Shown one piece after another: positions 44,178 to 56,748 of a stretch of DNA of 64,000 nt. Under the pieces are notes generated by a model. The model did not search any database. It was not told the origin of the DNA and saw only the letters and a program-made list of their open reading frames with translations. Position 1 is the stretch's first letter, and each line of letters begins with the position of its first letter. A program made the position numbers and the translations under genes. The DNA comes from Cryptomeria japonica (Eukaryota > Streptophyta > Pinopsida > Cupressales > Cupressaceae): positions 471,932,008-471,996,007 of the forward strand of contig NC_081405.1 of NCBI RefSeq assembly GCF_030272615.1, given 5' to 3'.

Positions 44178-44763
44178 TTTGCAAATTACTGAATATTACC
44201 TACAAATTTTTCATCCCATTTTGTTTACAGTATTGCTTTCGTATTGTTCTCCTGGTTTCTTTAACTTTTGGTTGGATCAGTTCAACTGTTATGGATTAGC
44301 CACAAACAAAAAATTGTAGCCACTTTTATTTTTGTTTTTTATTTGCTAACTTGGAACAAAAGTTGATTGAATTATGTTTATAAACTTGGAAAAGAAAGGT
44401 TTTAGGTGGGTCTTTTCATTAAGTCAAGAGTCATGTCACAGTCTGTCATATTGTTTCTGTCATCTTTCTTCTGTATCTTTGCGGAGTCAATGAAAACAAG
44501 CTTTCACATGCATTCGCCAAAGCAACAAATGGGGTCTGAATGGTGAAGATGTTGCAAGGATACATTGACGCATAAGCATTTCCTCACAGTTAACAGAAGT
44601 TTGCCAGAAGGGAAGAGAAATAAATGTGTTCCGAGAAATTTGCAGACTGTGAATAGGTGTGTGAAGTGAATGCAAGGTCAGCTTTTTGTGTTACAAACTG
44701 CTGGGGCATACCTGAGCTCTCACCCTATAATAGAAAAGACAAATGTTTAATAGAAAAAGCTAT
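44178..44763. other. intron sequence, no feature seen
   Basis: AT-rich, no repeat boundary or coding sequence recognised. It is the continuation of host intron after the hAT TSD. Confidence 0.4.
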
Positions 44764-46490
44764 GTTGCTGGTTCCAGTTTGGGCTCGGGTTTGGATTTGA
44801 GCGTTTGGTTCACGGGTTTGGGCAAAATTTTTTTGGGGGTTGGGTTTGTCCATACAAAAACTTATAAAAATCTGAAATATTTACATTTTTGCAGCAGTAA
44901 TTAAGTTCAAAATACACCACCATATTTATAGTCAAGTAACATAGCAAAATACACCACCATATTAATAGTCAAATTTTAGTCAAACTCAAATGTCATGATA
45001 TATATTAAAGTTAAAAAATAATAATGTCAAGTGTCAACAATCAGCCATCATTGATCATTGATCAAATATCACATGGGTCATAAAAAATATCGTCATCATT
45101 ATCCGTATTAGATGACTATCTTCCTGTAGTTCATTTGACTTGGGTTTACTTGACGTGACAATCATTTGTGATTATGAGCTCTATAGACTATAGTCTGAAT
45201 AAACTATGAATGATGTTTCATAGATAACAAATTGTTGACTATCATATCCATGGCTCTTCTTAGAACACTGTGATACATAGGATACTCTTCATAGAACTCT
45301 ATGATCTGTCTTTTGATACCACTATCATTTGAAGTTTACTATGACTCTCATGATGGCTTATTTGTACACTGTCTTTGTTTGGTGTTGTCCTTGTTTGTAA
45401 ATTCATGACACTTCAAGGTCCTGTAAACTCAAAAAGAAGCAATCTTAATATGTGTAAAGTTCTTATTAGAAGATATAAAAATAAATAAGTTGACAACTAT
45501 AGATATTGGAATAATTGACATGGTCCTATACCCTATTGTCCGCCTAATCTAAGAATTCTAGTCATGCTTTTGATCCAAATGGCAATTGACCTCTTCGTGT
45601 TGATGACGTTCTTTCTGCTACTGTGGGTATCTAAGTTGCAGGATTTGCTGGTCTGAGGGCCTGGTACTGGTCCGGTTCGGTTCTAGTACTGGTCTTGGTC
45701 TTGGTCACCGATGGGTTCAGCGAGGGTTTGTGCCCGGGCAAGCTTTTTCGTACGGGGCAAACCCAGATGCTTGGGCGCCCAAAAACATTTTTTTTTGCAA
45801 TCAGCCACTTGAAATCTGCTTGTACCTCAAAATCTTACAAATATGTCTCTGACTTGACTGATAGCATTAAATTTGTGGTGAGGATTGGATTGTGAAGGAT
45901 GCATACATAACCATGTTCAAGTGCAAAGGACCCATTTCCAAGTTACAAAACACACCCAGTTTGATCAAGGTGTTGAATACCACCAACATGCACCCTTATA
46001 TAAAACAACCTTATTGCTCCTTACCACAGGGTTTACAGTTAATCTTGTATACCCTCAATCCTCCAGAAGTTTGTTTTTGCCTTACTATATACCAAAAAGT
46101 GGCAGCGTTGACTCCCAAATGTTAAAAGAGTACCACCAAGGGCTTCAGAACATCCTCAATATCCCAAACTGGAGCATTATTAATCAATGTGAATGGGCAT
46201 CAGATATATTAGTTTAATGATCAGAGAACAACATTGGGGTGAAGAACATTCAAATCAGAATGGTAGTGCTAGATGACCATAGAAAAGGCTGTAACACAAG
46301 GCATAGGAGGTGTCAACACAAGTTAATCAACCAGAGTACAGTTGGCAGGTAGCAGTGGTTTCCTCTAAGAGCTCCAGTTTGCTAGGTCTTCCTCTAATAT
46401 ATACATTATCAATTGCATCTTAGAGCAGATATTTAATTGTTGAAACAATGATACTTGAACTTGATACTATTATTTTGATATTGAACTTGA

Positions 46491-46521
<31 letters not shown>

Positions 46522-46623
46522 ATAGTTTTTGTAATAACGATCCCAAACCCCTTTTCAAATTTTTGCCGTACCGGCGTTCCGGTTCTTCGAACCCAAATTG
46601 GTGCCCAAACTTGAACCAGCAAC
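44764..46623. mobile_element. possible non-autonomous hAT-like element
   Basis: Inverted ends GTTGCTGGTTCCAGTTTGGG (44764) and the complement of GTTGCTGGTTCAAGTTTGGG (ending 46623) match at 18 of 20 positions and resemble the ends of hAT-A (GTTACYGGTTC). Near both ends are gggttcgg / cgaaccc-type motifs. No transposase is recognised, and a clear 8 bp TSD was not found. It may contain a second small element near 45660-45790. Confidence 0.45.
46492..46523. repeat. (TG)n microsatellite
   Basis: An almost pure TG/GT dinucleotide run of about 30 bp. The histidine-threonine open frames on the other strand are products of this repeat. Confidence 0.95.
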
Positions 46624-46648
46624 TTAGGTGGGTATTCATGGGCCTGGT

Positions 46649-47174
46649 TGTTAGAAAATTTCGAGCCATATATTACAAATCTCCACATAACCCAAATAGA
46701 GAGATCTATGTAACAAGTATGTACAATTCATATGCAAAGGAATAGACAACATACCATCAAAGATGACACAAGCTATATTGTAGGAAAGCCTTCAAAAGGG
46801 AAAACCTAGCCTCCAAAAGCTCCATCAGTCATGTATTATTCAGCAATGAAATCATTACAACTCATCTTCATAGTTCTCCATGAACACTTTTGAAACACAA
46901 GCTCTCTACAAGAACTCCATGTGAACAAGCATGTAACCACACATCCCATGCCATGCTTCAAACCCTGATATATTCGACAAGAGATTCTCTCAACCCCTTA
47001 GCCAATTCGGCTAACTAGACAACCTTAGACAACTACCCATGTTCTTGCTTTTATAGAATCAAGTTCACAAAACCACCAAGTGGTATTACCATAAAATCAT
47101 GTTACTAATACCACGAGATTACAAAATCATTAACTCGTTTAATATTGGGTACTAAGTTTTCAATTTATTAAACA
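46649..47174 (-). repeat. direct repeat (left), putative copia-type LTR
   Basis: Begins TGTTAGAAAATTTCGAGC and matches 51484-52029 over about 470-520 bp at perhaps 80 percent by eye (caagctctctacaag, accatgccatgcttcaaa-type blocks). The element would be on the - strand (see the PBS at 51465-51483). The right boundary (near TTAAACA) is uncertain. Confidence 0.6.
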
Positions 47175-48752
47175 TGCATGAGCTCAAGATAACTGTAGCT
47201 CAAGATCCACAAGCATGAGAAGACAAAGCATCAAACATAATACAAACCATTGAGTAAACTAAGAGTGGGGAATGAGAATGCTCCTCCAAGATATGCAAGT
47301 CCTCATGACTCGTCCAAGAGCGATCTCCTCATAGGTCCATGTTGAACTCATGCCCAACCAAGGTGTAGGCTCCTCAGTCTTTCTTGCTGAAATCTCATCA
47401 AGAGTAGTTATCTCAACACATATCTCTAATCATAAGAGAACTCTAAGCCTCACTTGTGTCTTCAAGTATCCATGGACACTTGTAACTGATCAATTGATGC
47501 CAAACTCCAAATTGCAACATAGCATCATCTTGAAGAAATCGAACAAACGATCAAGTACTCAATACCAAGACAACCAAACAAGATCAATGTCAAAATCCCA
47601 ACCAAGGAATCAGGTACTCATCATGACATCTTTATCTCACATCTCCTAAAATATCATATGCTCAAATGAACATATCAAGCACCTATATCATGCCGAAAAA
47701 CTCTAAATGCGTAATCAAGAGTACACCATAACATAATAACAAATGTCCTATCAAACAAGGATAACATGTCAAATGGCAAAGCATAAACAAAACCTCAACC
47801 AATGATTTCAAGAGTCCTCCACGACTCCAAGATGTCAAACATCTACAAATCATCTGAAGATAACATTCTCATGGCAATGAAGCCAATGATGTCAAAGAAC
47901 CATCACTGCATAGAAGAAACAAAATCAAAGAGTCCATTCATTACACCAACAAGCACTGCAGAAGATCACCCACCATTAACTGGTGAAGCCAACATCACTA
48001 CCACAATCTCCCACTGAATCGTGATATCGAGATCTCCATGGCATCATGACAAGCCATCCTCTTATTGAAGATCATCGGTGGCCCCAACAAGATCAAATAA
48101 GTCTACACCAAGAGCCCCCAAAAGGAAGAGTCAAACCATGATCTCCAAACCAAAAAGATACAACACCACCAAACATCACTATCACAAGCTCCCATTGAAG
48201 TGTGTAAACAAGCTTTTCATGACATTGTGATTACAATCTTCAATTAACCAAGGCCCTCACACAATCAAAGAACTAAATTGCAACAACATGAGCTCCCAAA
48301 AGGCAAAGTAAAACCATGATCCTTAAACGAGAAAATACACCGCCATAACCAATCAGGAAACAATCCAACGCTACCAAAACAGGTACCTGTAGAAACAATC
48401 ATGTCCTGCTAAAATCCCAAAAGCAAGGGACATCCATGACACCATGATCACCACCAATTGTACCAACATCAAACTCCCATGGTGTCACACTTTTCTGCAT
48501 CACACAATCAACAACATATGTCCCACATCATGATTGTACCTGGTAACAACATCTATCCTTGTCAACATAACAAACAAACCAACAAACAAGTGACGAAACC
48601 CAGCCACCAATCTAAATCTGCATCGACATTGAATGGTCTGTGAGTATAGACAACCCACATCCAAGTCATATTTACAACTTGTAAGTATAGACCACCTACA
48701 ACACTGCACAACTTGCAGACCCAACAATGCAACATACAAATCTAACAATATA
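47175..48752. other. non-coding interior with imperfect 180 bp repeats
   Basis: A/C-rich. The phrase aacatcacta(c/t)cacaa(t)ctccca occurs near 47990 and 48172, about 182 bp apart, each followed by similar catgac/tcttcaatt text, and a weaker third copy follows near 48290-48480. No gag or pol similarity. Confidence 0.5.
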
Positions 48753-50155
48753 TGTAATGTCCCCTCTTTCCTAGTGGTCACTCAGGAGACAAAGATTTGC
48801 TTGTTACCCATCTCCGTAGGTGAATTCAGTGGATAGGAGATGTTTGTCTAGCAAAGGAGATTCATACTTAGCCAATTTTGGCCTTGGGCAACTTATTTTA
48901 TAAGCACTTATGTTATTTTATTTCCCAAGTCACTTTTTTCTAAAAATAGACATTAATTTTCTGACTTTATTAAGTTGAAAATTAAAGTTCAATGTTAAAA
49001 CATAAAGTGACCCCTCCTTTTGCACGCCTACTTAGGCAAGTTGTATTTTAATTAAAGTGGGCCCATTTATTAATGAAATAAGACCCTCTAATAATGTACG
49101 CCCAAGTTCAGGAGAATATTCCAAGTTGTCATAGCATCTAGAACCCTAAAGTGGCGCCTAGGGTTGGAGGTTAATTAAAAAGGTTGAAGGCTCTCATTTT
49201 GGTATTCGGTGATTCATTTTTTAGGCATTCTATGGGAATTGGAGCTCTGCAAATTCAGAAATGCAGCAGATCTACATTGGGGAACAAAACCTCCTCAATT
49301 CTAGGTGAGCTTGGATGAAACCCCAAGTCACAAAACTGAGGAATTCATCCAAAATTCTTGTTTGGGCTTCAATAATCAAACTTTATCAGCAATTGTAGTC
49401 CTGAAGCAGCAAGGGAATTAGATCTGGGAAGCAATTAAAGGCAGCCACAACCTTTCCCAGCACCTACGTGGCCTCTTCTAGCCAGCCATACCACTTTGGA
49501 GGTATTTGGGGTATCAAATAATTCATACAATAGTGATTAGGGTTGGAATAAGGAAGGAAATTCATTGTCAGCACAGCAAATAAAGTGATTTGTCAGACTT
49601 ATCCAAGCATATGTGATTAATATGAGTGATTCTTTGTGGAAAATTAGGCAAATTCAGTGATCTTGCCTGGGAGCCTGGAGGAATCAGTAGCATAACTGTC
49701 AACTCTTGCAATAGTTGTTTTTGATAATTATAGTTAGTGCAAATAAACCTCATTAGAGGCATTGGTCTACCTTGGACGCCCTTATATTCCAATTAATTTG
49801 AATTCATCAATAAAACACATCATTCTAGGCTTGACGTGGGACCCCTGGTATGCTATTTGTCCCTCTATTGAAATAAATCTTTCAAAATTGCAATTGTTGT
49901 TTGCTGTAATAAAAATCAGAATTTTGATTTCCTGATCAGTCAATTATTTCATAGTAGAAAAGGTCCAAAAAAGTGTCATTGTTGTGTTTATTTCCTTTTC
50001 AAGCATTGTATCACCATTTGGCATCAAAAATTCAAAAACACAAAACCAAACCAAACACTTCCTTTTGCTGGTCAAAGAAAAATCAGAAAAGAGAACTATC
50101 CAAAAATCAGAAAATTTAGTTCAATTTTCAGATAAGCTGGAGAAGGGATCTTTCA
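48753..50155. mobile_element. solo LTR, second 'TGTAATGTCCCC' family, copy D
   Basis: Starts TGTAATGTCCCCTC. A possible end is GATCTTTCA at 50155 with the duplication ATATA (48748-48752, 50156-50160), which is weak because it is AT-rich. The first kilobase is collinear with 63000-64000 (catctcc(g/a)(t/c)aggtgaa, aatcttgcctgg, taatta(t)gctag-type blocks). No coding sequence. Confidence 0.6.
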
Positions 50156-50160
50156 ATATA

Positions 50161-51464
50161 CTGATAACCATGTCAAATGAGAGTTTTTGAAATTTACATG
50201 CGAGTAGACAATGACTCAAACATCAAAGTACTAAGATTTGATTTGTCATAAGCTCATAGAATCACCATAGTCACAAGAAACCATAAACAGCTCAAATGGA
50301 AATAATAGCAAATATATCATGGCAAAACAACTCCAAACTTGATCCACTATGTAGTGCTCCGAACAAGCTTTCCGTTGATTATGAGAAGTCCAAAATCCAA
50401 CTTTGTTTTCACAAGTTATGACCACTCCAAGATCGAAAGGAAAATCTGATTTTCAACAAGCATTTCATTGTCAAAATGGAAAAACCTAGAAAAACCAATC
50501 ACACCATTGTGTAGTGCTCAAAACCATCTTTCCAATGACTATAAGAAGTTGAAAAACTGACACTTTGGGTAGAAGTTATGCCCACTAGGAAAAATCTGCA
50601 CAATTTTGCTATAAACCAAACCAATGGTAGCAATAGGGTGGCTCCTAGAGGGCCCCTTCGGTGGCGCCTGAGAAGTGCTCTGGTTGAGTAGGGGTGGTGG
50701 ACCACTAATGGGCAGACCCGATGCCAAATAAACTCTAGTTTAATTTAAATTTTCTTGGTGGATTTTTTTTTTTTTTTTTTTTCTAACATCCAAGTGGTGA
50801 TCTTGATGGTCACCCATAGAATTGGGGTCTTGCACCAGGGAGGCTAAGCCTCTATTGGTGACAGGACTTGTTGGTTGAGGGCCCATGAATTTGACAACGC
50901 GTATGTGTGACTATAGTGATGCAGAGGGGTACGGGGTTGGGGTAGGTTCTAAAACCCCCCCACGACCTAAAATATATATATATATATATATACTTTTTTT
51001 TTTTTCATTAATTTAAATAAACCTATGAAAACTTTTTGTGTAGGAAAAATTAAATATTTTTTCCTTTGGCCTCTTTGCAACTTTTACAACCATGCAAAGG
51101 GGGCAAGGGGCAATTTTTTTGCCTTTGTTTTCAACTTTTCCCAAATTGGGTGAATTATTTGTCAATCTTTGTGTCTCAGGCCTCTTGGATCCAATGGTGA
51201 GGTATGTTTTGGCCCAAGAGGTCATTTGTGATTTTTTTTCTCCAAAACCTTCATCATGAAACACCCATAAAAACCTTTTTCCAACTCAGATTCATAAACC
51301 TAGATCTGCAAAAAATAGCCACAAATCTACAACTTCAAAACTGCAAATTTGCAAAGAATGACCTGCACAAAACCTTCATACCTTGCCATGTGTTCATTTT
51401 TTTCTGCAAGTTCTAGATTCAATTTATCACCAAATTTACTCCAACAAACGTTATACAACCGCAA
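50161..51464. other. non-coding interior, poly-T and (AT)n runs
   Basis: Contains a T run at 50766-50785 and an (AT)n run at 50972-50992. Two similar sentences about 190 bp apart (aaccatct/agctttccgttga...aagttatg near 50370 and 50525) suggest an old tandem duplication. No coding sequence. Confidence 0.5.
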
Positions 51465-51483
51465 CCATCGCTTTGATACCAAA
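51465..51483 (-). other. tRNA-Met-type primer-binding site
   Basis: On the - strand TTTGGTATCAAAGCGATGG directly follows an LTR end (CCTAACA). It is close to the TGGTATCAGAGC site complementary to initiator tRNA-Met used by copia-type elements. This sets the orientation of the element as - strand with its 5' LTR at 51484 onward. Confidence 0.65.
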
Positions 51484-52029
51484 TGTTAGGAAATTTCTAG
51501 CTATATGAAAAATCTCAATAACCCATATAGAGAAATCTATACAAACAAGTATCTAGAATCTATATGCAAAAGAATAGACAATATACCATAAAAAAATGAC
51601 ACAGGGTATGCCCTGGGAAAAGCCTAACCTCCAAAAGCATCCATCAGTCATCTGTTATTCAACAATGGAATCATTGCAATACATCTTTAGAGTTCTCCTT
51701 AAACACTTTTGAAACACAAGCTCTCTACAAGCACTTCATGTGAACAAGCGTGTAACCACATGTTCCATGCCATGCTTCAAATCCTCACAAATGCAAAGAG
51801 ATGCTCTCAACCTGTTAGCCAAAATGGCCAACTAGCCAACATTAAACAACTACCCATGTGCTTGCTTTTATAGAATCAAGCTCACACAAAACCACTAAGT
51901 GGTATTGTATAAAACCATGTGACCAATACCATGAGATTACAAAACCATTAACCCTTCATTTAATATTGGGTATTAAGTTTTCACTTTATTAAATATATTT
52001 CCCCAATATTAAGTTAAATACTTTTCCCA
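51484..52029 (-). repeat. direct repeat (right), putative copia-type 5' LTR
   Basis: Starts TGTTAGGAAATTTCTAGC and parallels 46649-47174. Its far end is cut by the solo LTR at 52035; the LTR may resume after 53805. Confidence 0.6.
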
Positions 52030-52034
52030 TGTGA

Positions 52035-53800
52035 TGTAATGTCTCGTTTTAGGAACAATGCAATATAATTACAAAATGCAATACTCTGATACCACTTGTA
52101 ATGTACCCTTATGTTATCCTTTATGAATTATGGAACAATTAACTTGCAAAGATCAATTGCAAGAGATTTCTTTCCTCAAAACTTATAAGAATCAATTGCA
52201 AGAGACTTCTTTCCTTGAAAATCTCAGTAATACTATAAATATTGATCTTTGATACCACTTATAAATGTTTAGATAATGCAATTGATCAGCTATATATAGA
52301 TAATGATAATATTATTCAAAGAACAAAATATATATTGGATATTGATCACTGCTGTATCTGATATAACTGATAACAATTATGCAAGGATGATCTTGATGTT
52401 CAATATGATATTAGCCTTCTGATTTGACAAGGGAGAGTATGCTATATTGTCTTCCTATCGCCTATAGTGATGAATTGTTATTTCTGATTTCAATCCTTAA
52501 ATATATGCAATGTATATATGATGATATCATGTGTAGCTGTTGCTGTTTCAGATATGAATATGTATTCTTGCAACGATGATAATGATGCTGTTTCTGATAT
52601 GATCGATTTCCACTTGCAACAATGGTTCTGTCCCTGAATATTGCTTTCAAATTATGCAACCGAAATATGCCCAAAGGCTGATGCTCTACGAGCAAATCCA
52701 ATAAAGGATACAGATGAATAAAGGTTTCCAAAATACCACAGGGACGGGTTCACTAGCATAATCCCGCTCCTGATTGGATTCCCCCACCCTGTCTCTTTAG
52801 CTGCCTTTCTCCTTTCTGGATGGGGTTTTTCCTTTTCCCTCCTTTCTCCACATCATCCCAGTGCTAGGGATTCTTCTATGGATCCTCTCCATCGGGCTGA
52901 TGAGTGTAGGTGTTCAAATCGCTAGCCTTCCTCCCTTAAAGTGTGATTAATGGCCTTCTTATATCTTGCAAATCAAATGGTTTGTACTTCTTTATGAACG
53001 AGGAGATACATCTTATTCCCAACACGTATCTTCATAACTAATGCCAATTGCTCTTTTATGTTAAGGCATAACAAATCGGGTTTGTCTCTCTAATTAATGA
53101 TTAATCATTATACTGATCGCTGTTGACTTGCTTACAATTATCCTTAATCGTGCCTCTTCAAGGTATATCAAATGATCGATTAGATTACTTGTCTAATCGC
53201 TGTTATCAATCGATGTTTAGCATTAATCTATGCTTGTCTACGCTTGTCAAATTGATGCTTATCATTCCTAATTGCTACCATCAATTACTCCCATTGTAAA
53301 TGCCTTAGTCGATCTTCTTTGTTACTGATCACTGATCTGCATATTGTATTTTACTTGATATCTTCTTCGACTAATGATAATATATCTGGCTTTATATGAT
53401 TGGTCTGATCATAGCAATCGGATGTTTGTAGCATCTTCTGTTATTGGATATCGATGGGGACTGATTGATCTGCCTATTCAATAATGATGGATCATCGATA
53501 TGTCTTGCTGTGATTATCTTTATGGGATCATTAATTGCTGCTTTCAGTCACCTTCTGTCTTGTATGCTTGGATGGTTGATATGGCTCTGCTAATATCAAG
53601 TCTATAGTTATCATGCTGACTGATGTATCGATCACTTGTATCTTCACTATTTCTTGATTGATAACTTACCGATCTAAAATCTGCTTTCATGATGATGATC
53701 TTCTTACTTGGTATAATAGAAGTATCAAAGAGCACTTGTCCTTGTGAGCTCAGTGGTACTTGATGGAGATATCTGTCATCTGACTCATCCTTATATCACA
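52035..53800. mobile_element. solo LTR, 'TGTAATGTCCC' family, copy C (TSD TGTGA)
   Basis: 1766 bp starting TGTAATGTCTCG and ending TTATATCACA, with TGTGA at 52030-52034 and 53801-53805. Length, ends and internal blocks (gccttcttatatcttgca near 52952) match copies A and B. No coding sequence. Confidence 0.75.
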
Positions 53801-53805
53801 TGTGA

Positions 53806-55984
53806 AGCACCACATTAAATATTTACCAATGTTACATACAGCACATAAAGTGGCCCCAAGAATGTTAATTCTATGTGATGCACATATCCCCAGGCGCCCT
53901 AGGTGTATCACAAATAATAATAAATTAACTGTTATAACATTATGCAAGGTGTACAAAACCCGATATCCTAACAATGGATGATCTTCAGTGCGGAGGTAAT
54001 TGTATAACAGAAAAATTGGCAGATGTAGGCACTTCTAGAATGAAAGTCATGGTCATGTAATATGTTATCCTTATGGGTTAGTTTGGATGAAACAAGAACT
54101 CAGACTTCCAATCCTGCTTCTTATCCAAAGGCAATGGACATCCTCATGTTGATGACATGCTGTCTGCTACTGCTGGTTAAGTACAAGAATCAAGTTTATC
54201 TCCTCTGCCTCCAGGAAATGATCTGCAATATTGAAAGAACTTTGATATGTTATCATTAAAGGAAGATTTATAGATAAGAGTTAAAAAATGCTTCTAGGCT
54301 AAAAACTGAAACTAAAACAACACGAAGAGAAAGATCTATGGCAGGTACCATTGCCATTTTCTGAGACATGATGGTGTAAACCAACAATCTAGACCACAAA
54401 TGTCAAAACTGAAGTTATGAAACCAGGCCTAAAGTCCATAGTAACAAAGATAACGTAAACAAGATCAAAATTGAGGCCCTCCAATATTTGTATGTAAATA
54501 TGCCTGTGTAATTGAACTTCATGTTAGGTTTGATTTTGGGAAGCTAGCAAACTCTCCTATATCAGAAAAGTTGAAAACTATGTTTTTATCATTACAGCTT
54601 TATGGATCCCCAATAATTACTCTTTTATGTCCAGAGTGATCTATTTAGCCTCAAGGAGTGTGGAATTCTTTTGACATTTTAAATAGAAATTTATAAGGAG
54701 CTATGCTCATGATCCCTGCTGTAAGTATAAAGTGCACAATAGTGGTGCTAGCATTTAAGATGGATTTATCAGAACCATTTTTCTTGCTAGAGATAAATCT
54801 ATTTTATAATGTACATTCATTTCACAGTTTTTTTAAATTCCATTGCCACATAAACTGTATAATTTTGTGGCTGGGGGCCTTCATTTTTCTGTCCAGTCAG
54901 TTATGAAATGATAGGTTTGTATGATGAGTCAGTATGCTTGTTGGATATGAAGTTCAGGAATATATAACTTTCTTTGTAGGAAGTTAACAATACACATGTC
55001 AAATATCCACTTGGTAGGTCCAGATGTGTGATCAATTCTATTGAACTACTTTTTCTCTTCGAGTGTCAACTTTTGTTGGATGCAAATATCCTAGAGGGAG
55101 TTGATAGTACCAAGAGATATATGAACCTAGATTATCAATCATAACAACTGAATCATGGATCCACTTTTCATTTTTTTCTTTTAGAGGATCGGTAGAAACA
55201 TACTCTAGAATTCTTTATTGTGTTCTCAAGATCAACTGTTTCACTTTCTCAGTAAATGGGTTGGACAGGTTAGAGGCCTCTGCTTCTGCTGGCTCGAGAA
55301 GCTTTTTTAGAGTACCTACTGCAGTTGAACAGTGAAGTTCCATGATATTATAATCTATTAGTGGAAGTTGTCATAAGAATTGCTTGTAGGCATCAGCAGT
55401 TCCATTCATTATATATGATTTACCTCATGTAGGCACATGGCTGTATTATTTTTGTACATGTATTATTTTGATTGTTTTATTTACTTCTCTATCTTCTATA
55501 GACTCTAGATTTTTCATTTATTTCACTTAAAATATTCTTCAATAAATTTGATAAAAATTATCATTAGAATGAATTGAATTTCTTTATCTATGGAGATTAA
55601 CCTTTTGATTCTTTTCATTTTTAGATTCATTTTTTATTCTAATAAACACTTCTGTGCAAAGGTATCTTACTAAAAGTAGCATGCATTCATTTGGATTCTA
55701 ATAAGCACCACTATGAAGAGGCATCTTAGTTATAGTAGCATGCATCAAAAAAGTGCTGCTAACATGGTTTATACTAAAACCTTAGTGTATTAAGCTAGAA
55801 TCACTGCTAAAAGATCAACTGATATTCTAAACCTTAATGCTCGTGTAATCTCAAACCCCTTTTGTTTCTTATTCTAAAGTACTCATAAGCATATTTAAAT
55901 TTACTGAGAAATTTAGCTCCTGCTGTATGTATTTGTTAATTGTCAAGTTTCAATGTTGCTCGCTTATTTGAATTGGGTATGCAG
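53806..55984 (+). other. AT-rich intron sequence before the fourth exon
   Basis: No ORF or repeat boundary recognised except a short duplicated phrase (aataagcac(t/c)...gcatctta...tagcatgcat) near 55650-55750. Ends with TGGGTATGCAG, the 3' splice site. Confidence 0.5.
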
Positions 55985-56083
55985 GCTCTCCATCATCCTT
56001 TCACTGCACCAAATCCAAATGATATGTCTGATCTTTCCACAGCTCGGGCTCTGGCATATGACATGGTGTACAATGGAATGGAG
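55985..56083 (+). CDS. organellar-type aspartyl-tRNA synthetase, fourth exon seen
   Basis: A 99 bp exon of 33 codons: [16 protein letters not shown], then [24 protein letters not shown] and AYDxVxNGxE are hallmark catalytic-core strings of bacterial-type AspRS, directly after FPMFEW of the previous exon. Acceptor TGCAG at 55980-55984, donor GAG|GTAATC at 56083/56084, phase 0. The next expected exon (the rest of motif 3) was not found in the remaining 7.9 kb, so it probably lies outside the window. Confidence 0.92.
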
Positions 56084-56140
56084 GTAATCAAAGAAGTTAA
56101 TGTCACTGGTTCCGCTTGTAGATAGAAGTCAAAATAGATA

Positions 56141-56436
56141 TGTAATGCCCGCCAAAATACCCTAGGGAATATACACTAAACTAGCCTTGAATGGAACAAT
56201 TTTTTTTTTTTTTTTGGTTAACTAACTAATGTTTCGCTTAGCACTAGGAAACATGTTGAGCAATTGTTTACTTAGTTTCTACTTAGTGTTATTAACTTAA
56301 GCATAGGTTATCTTATTAGGTTCTTACGCAAGCATAATATTCTTTATGACACCACACTAACTCCCTAGGGTACATTAGCACTATTACTTTAATATCAGCA
56401 ACAACCCTTATTTACTAATCCACTAGTCATTACTTT
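56141..56436. mobile_element. start of a 'TGTAATGCCC' LTR-like element
   Basis: Begins TGTAATGCCCGCC, an LTR-type start. The preceding AGATA (56136-56140) recurs after GTCA at 62319-62323, which could be the matching TSD of an element reaching 62318. This is a weak pairing over 6 kb. Contains a T run at 56200-56215. Confidence 0.35.
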
Positions 56437-56748
56437 AAGATCCATTAATCATCATGAATATGCATATATGCAGCCCACTAAATTAGTCCATCACGAAATG
56501 CATCTACAAGTTATTTAATGCAGTGTTGTCCTCATTTTTGAAGATCCATTAATCATCATGAATATGCATATATGCAGCCCACTAAATTAGTCCATCACGA
56601 AATGCATCTACAAGTTATTTAATGCAGTGTTGTCCTCATTTTTGAAGATCCATTAATCATCATGAATATGCATATATGCAGCCCACTAAATTAGTCCATC
56701 ACGAAATGCATCTACAAGTTTTTTAATGCAGTGTTGTCCTCATTTTTG
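56437..56748. repeat. tandem repeat, 3 x 104 bp
   Basis: Units start aagatccattaatcatc at 56437, 56541 and 56645. The copies look almost identical (one visible difference, ttattt against tttttt in the third), so the duplication is recent. No coding. Confidence 0.95.

Larger units (their letters stand above)
42842..55984 (+). other. 13.1 kb intron of the synthetase gene
   Basis: GTGAGC donor and GTATGCAG acceptor. The intron holds a 1.2 kb hAT derivative, a hAT-like GC-rich block, a degraded copia-type element, LTRs at 48753-50155 and 52035-53800, microsatellites and about 2.2 kb of plain AT-rich sequence before the acceptor. Exons on either side join in frame (phase 0) and in the expected family order, so the gene appears to splice across all of this. 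Confidence 0.85.

Noticed and set aside
46433-46688. His/Thr-repeat frame
   Set aside because: Translation of the (TG)n microsatellite.
52080-52270. gataccactt words near an LTR start, resembling a Met-tRNA primer site
   Set aside because: The word occurs twice within copy C and in variant form inside copy A, so it is probably part of the LTR and not a PBS. Orientation of that family was left open.
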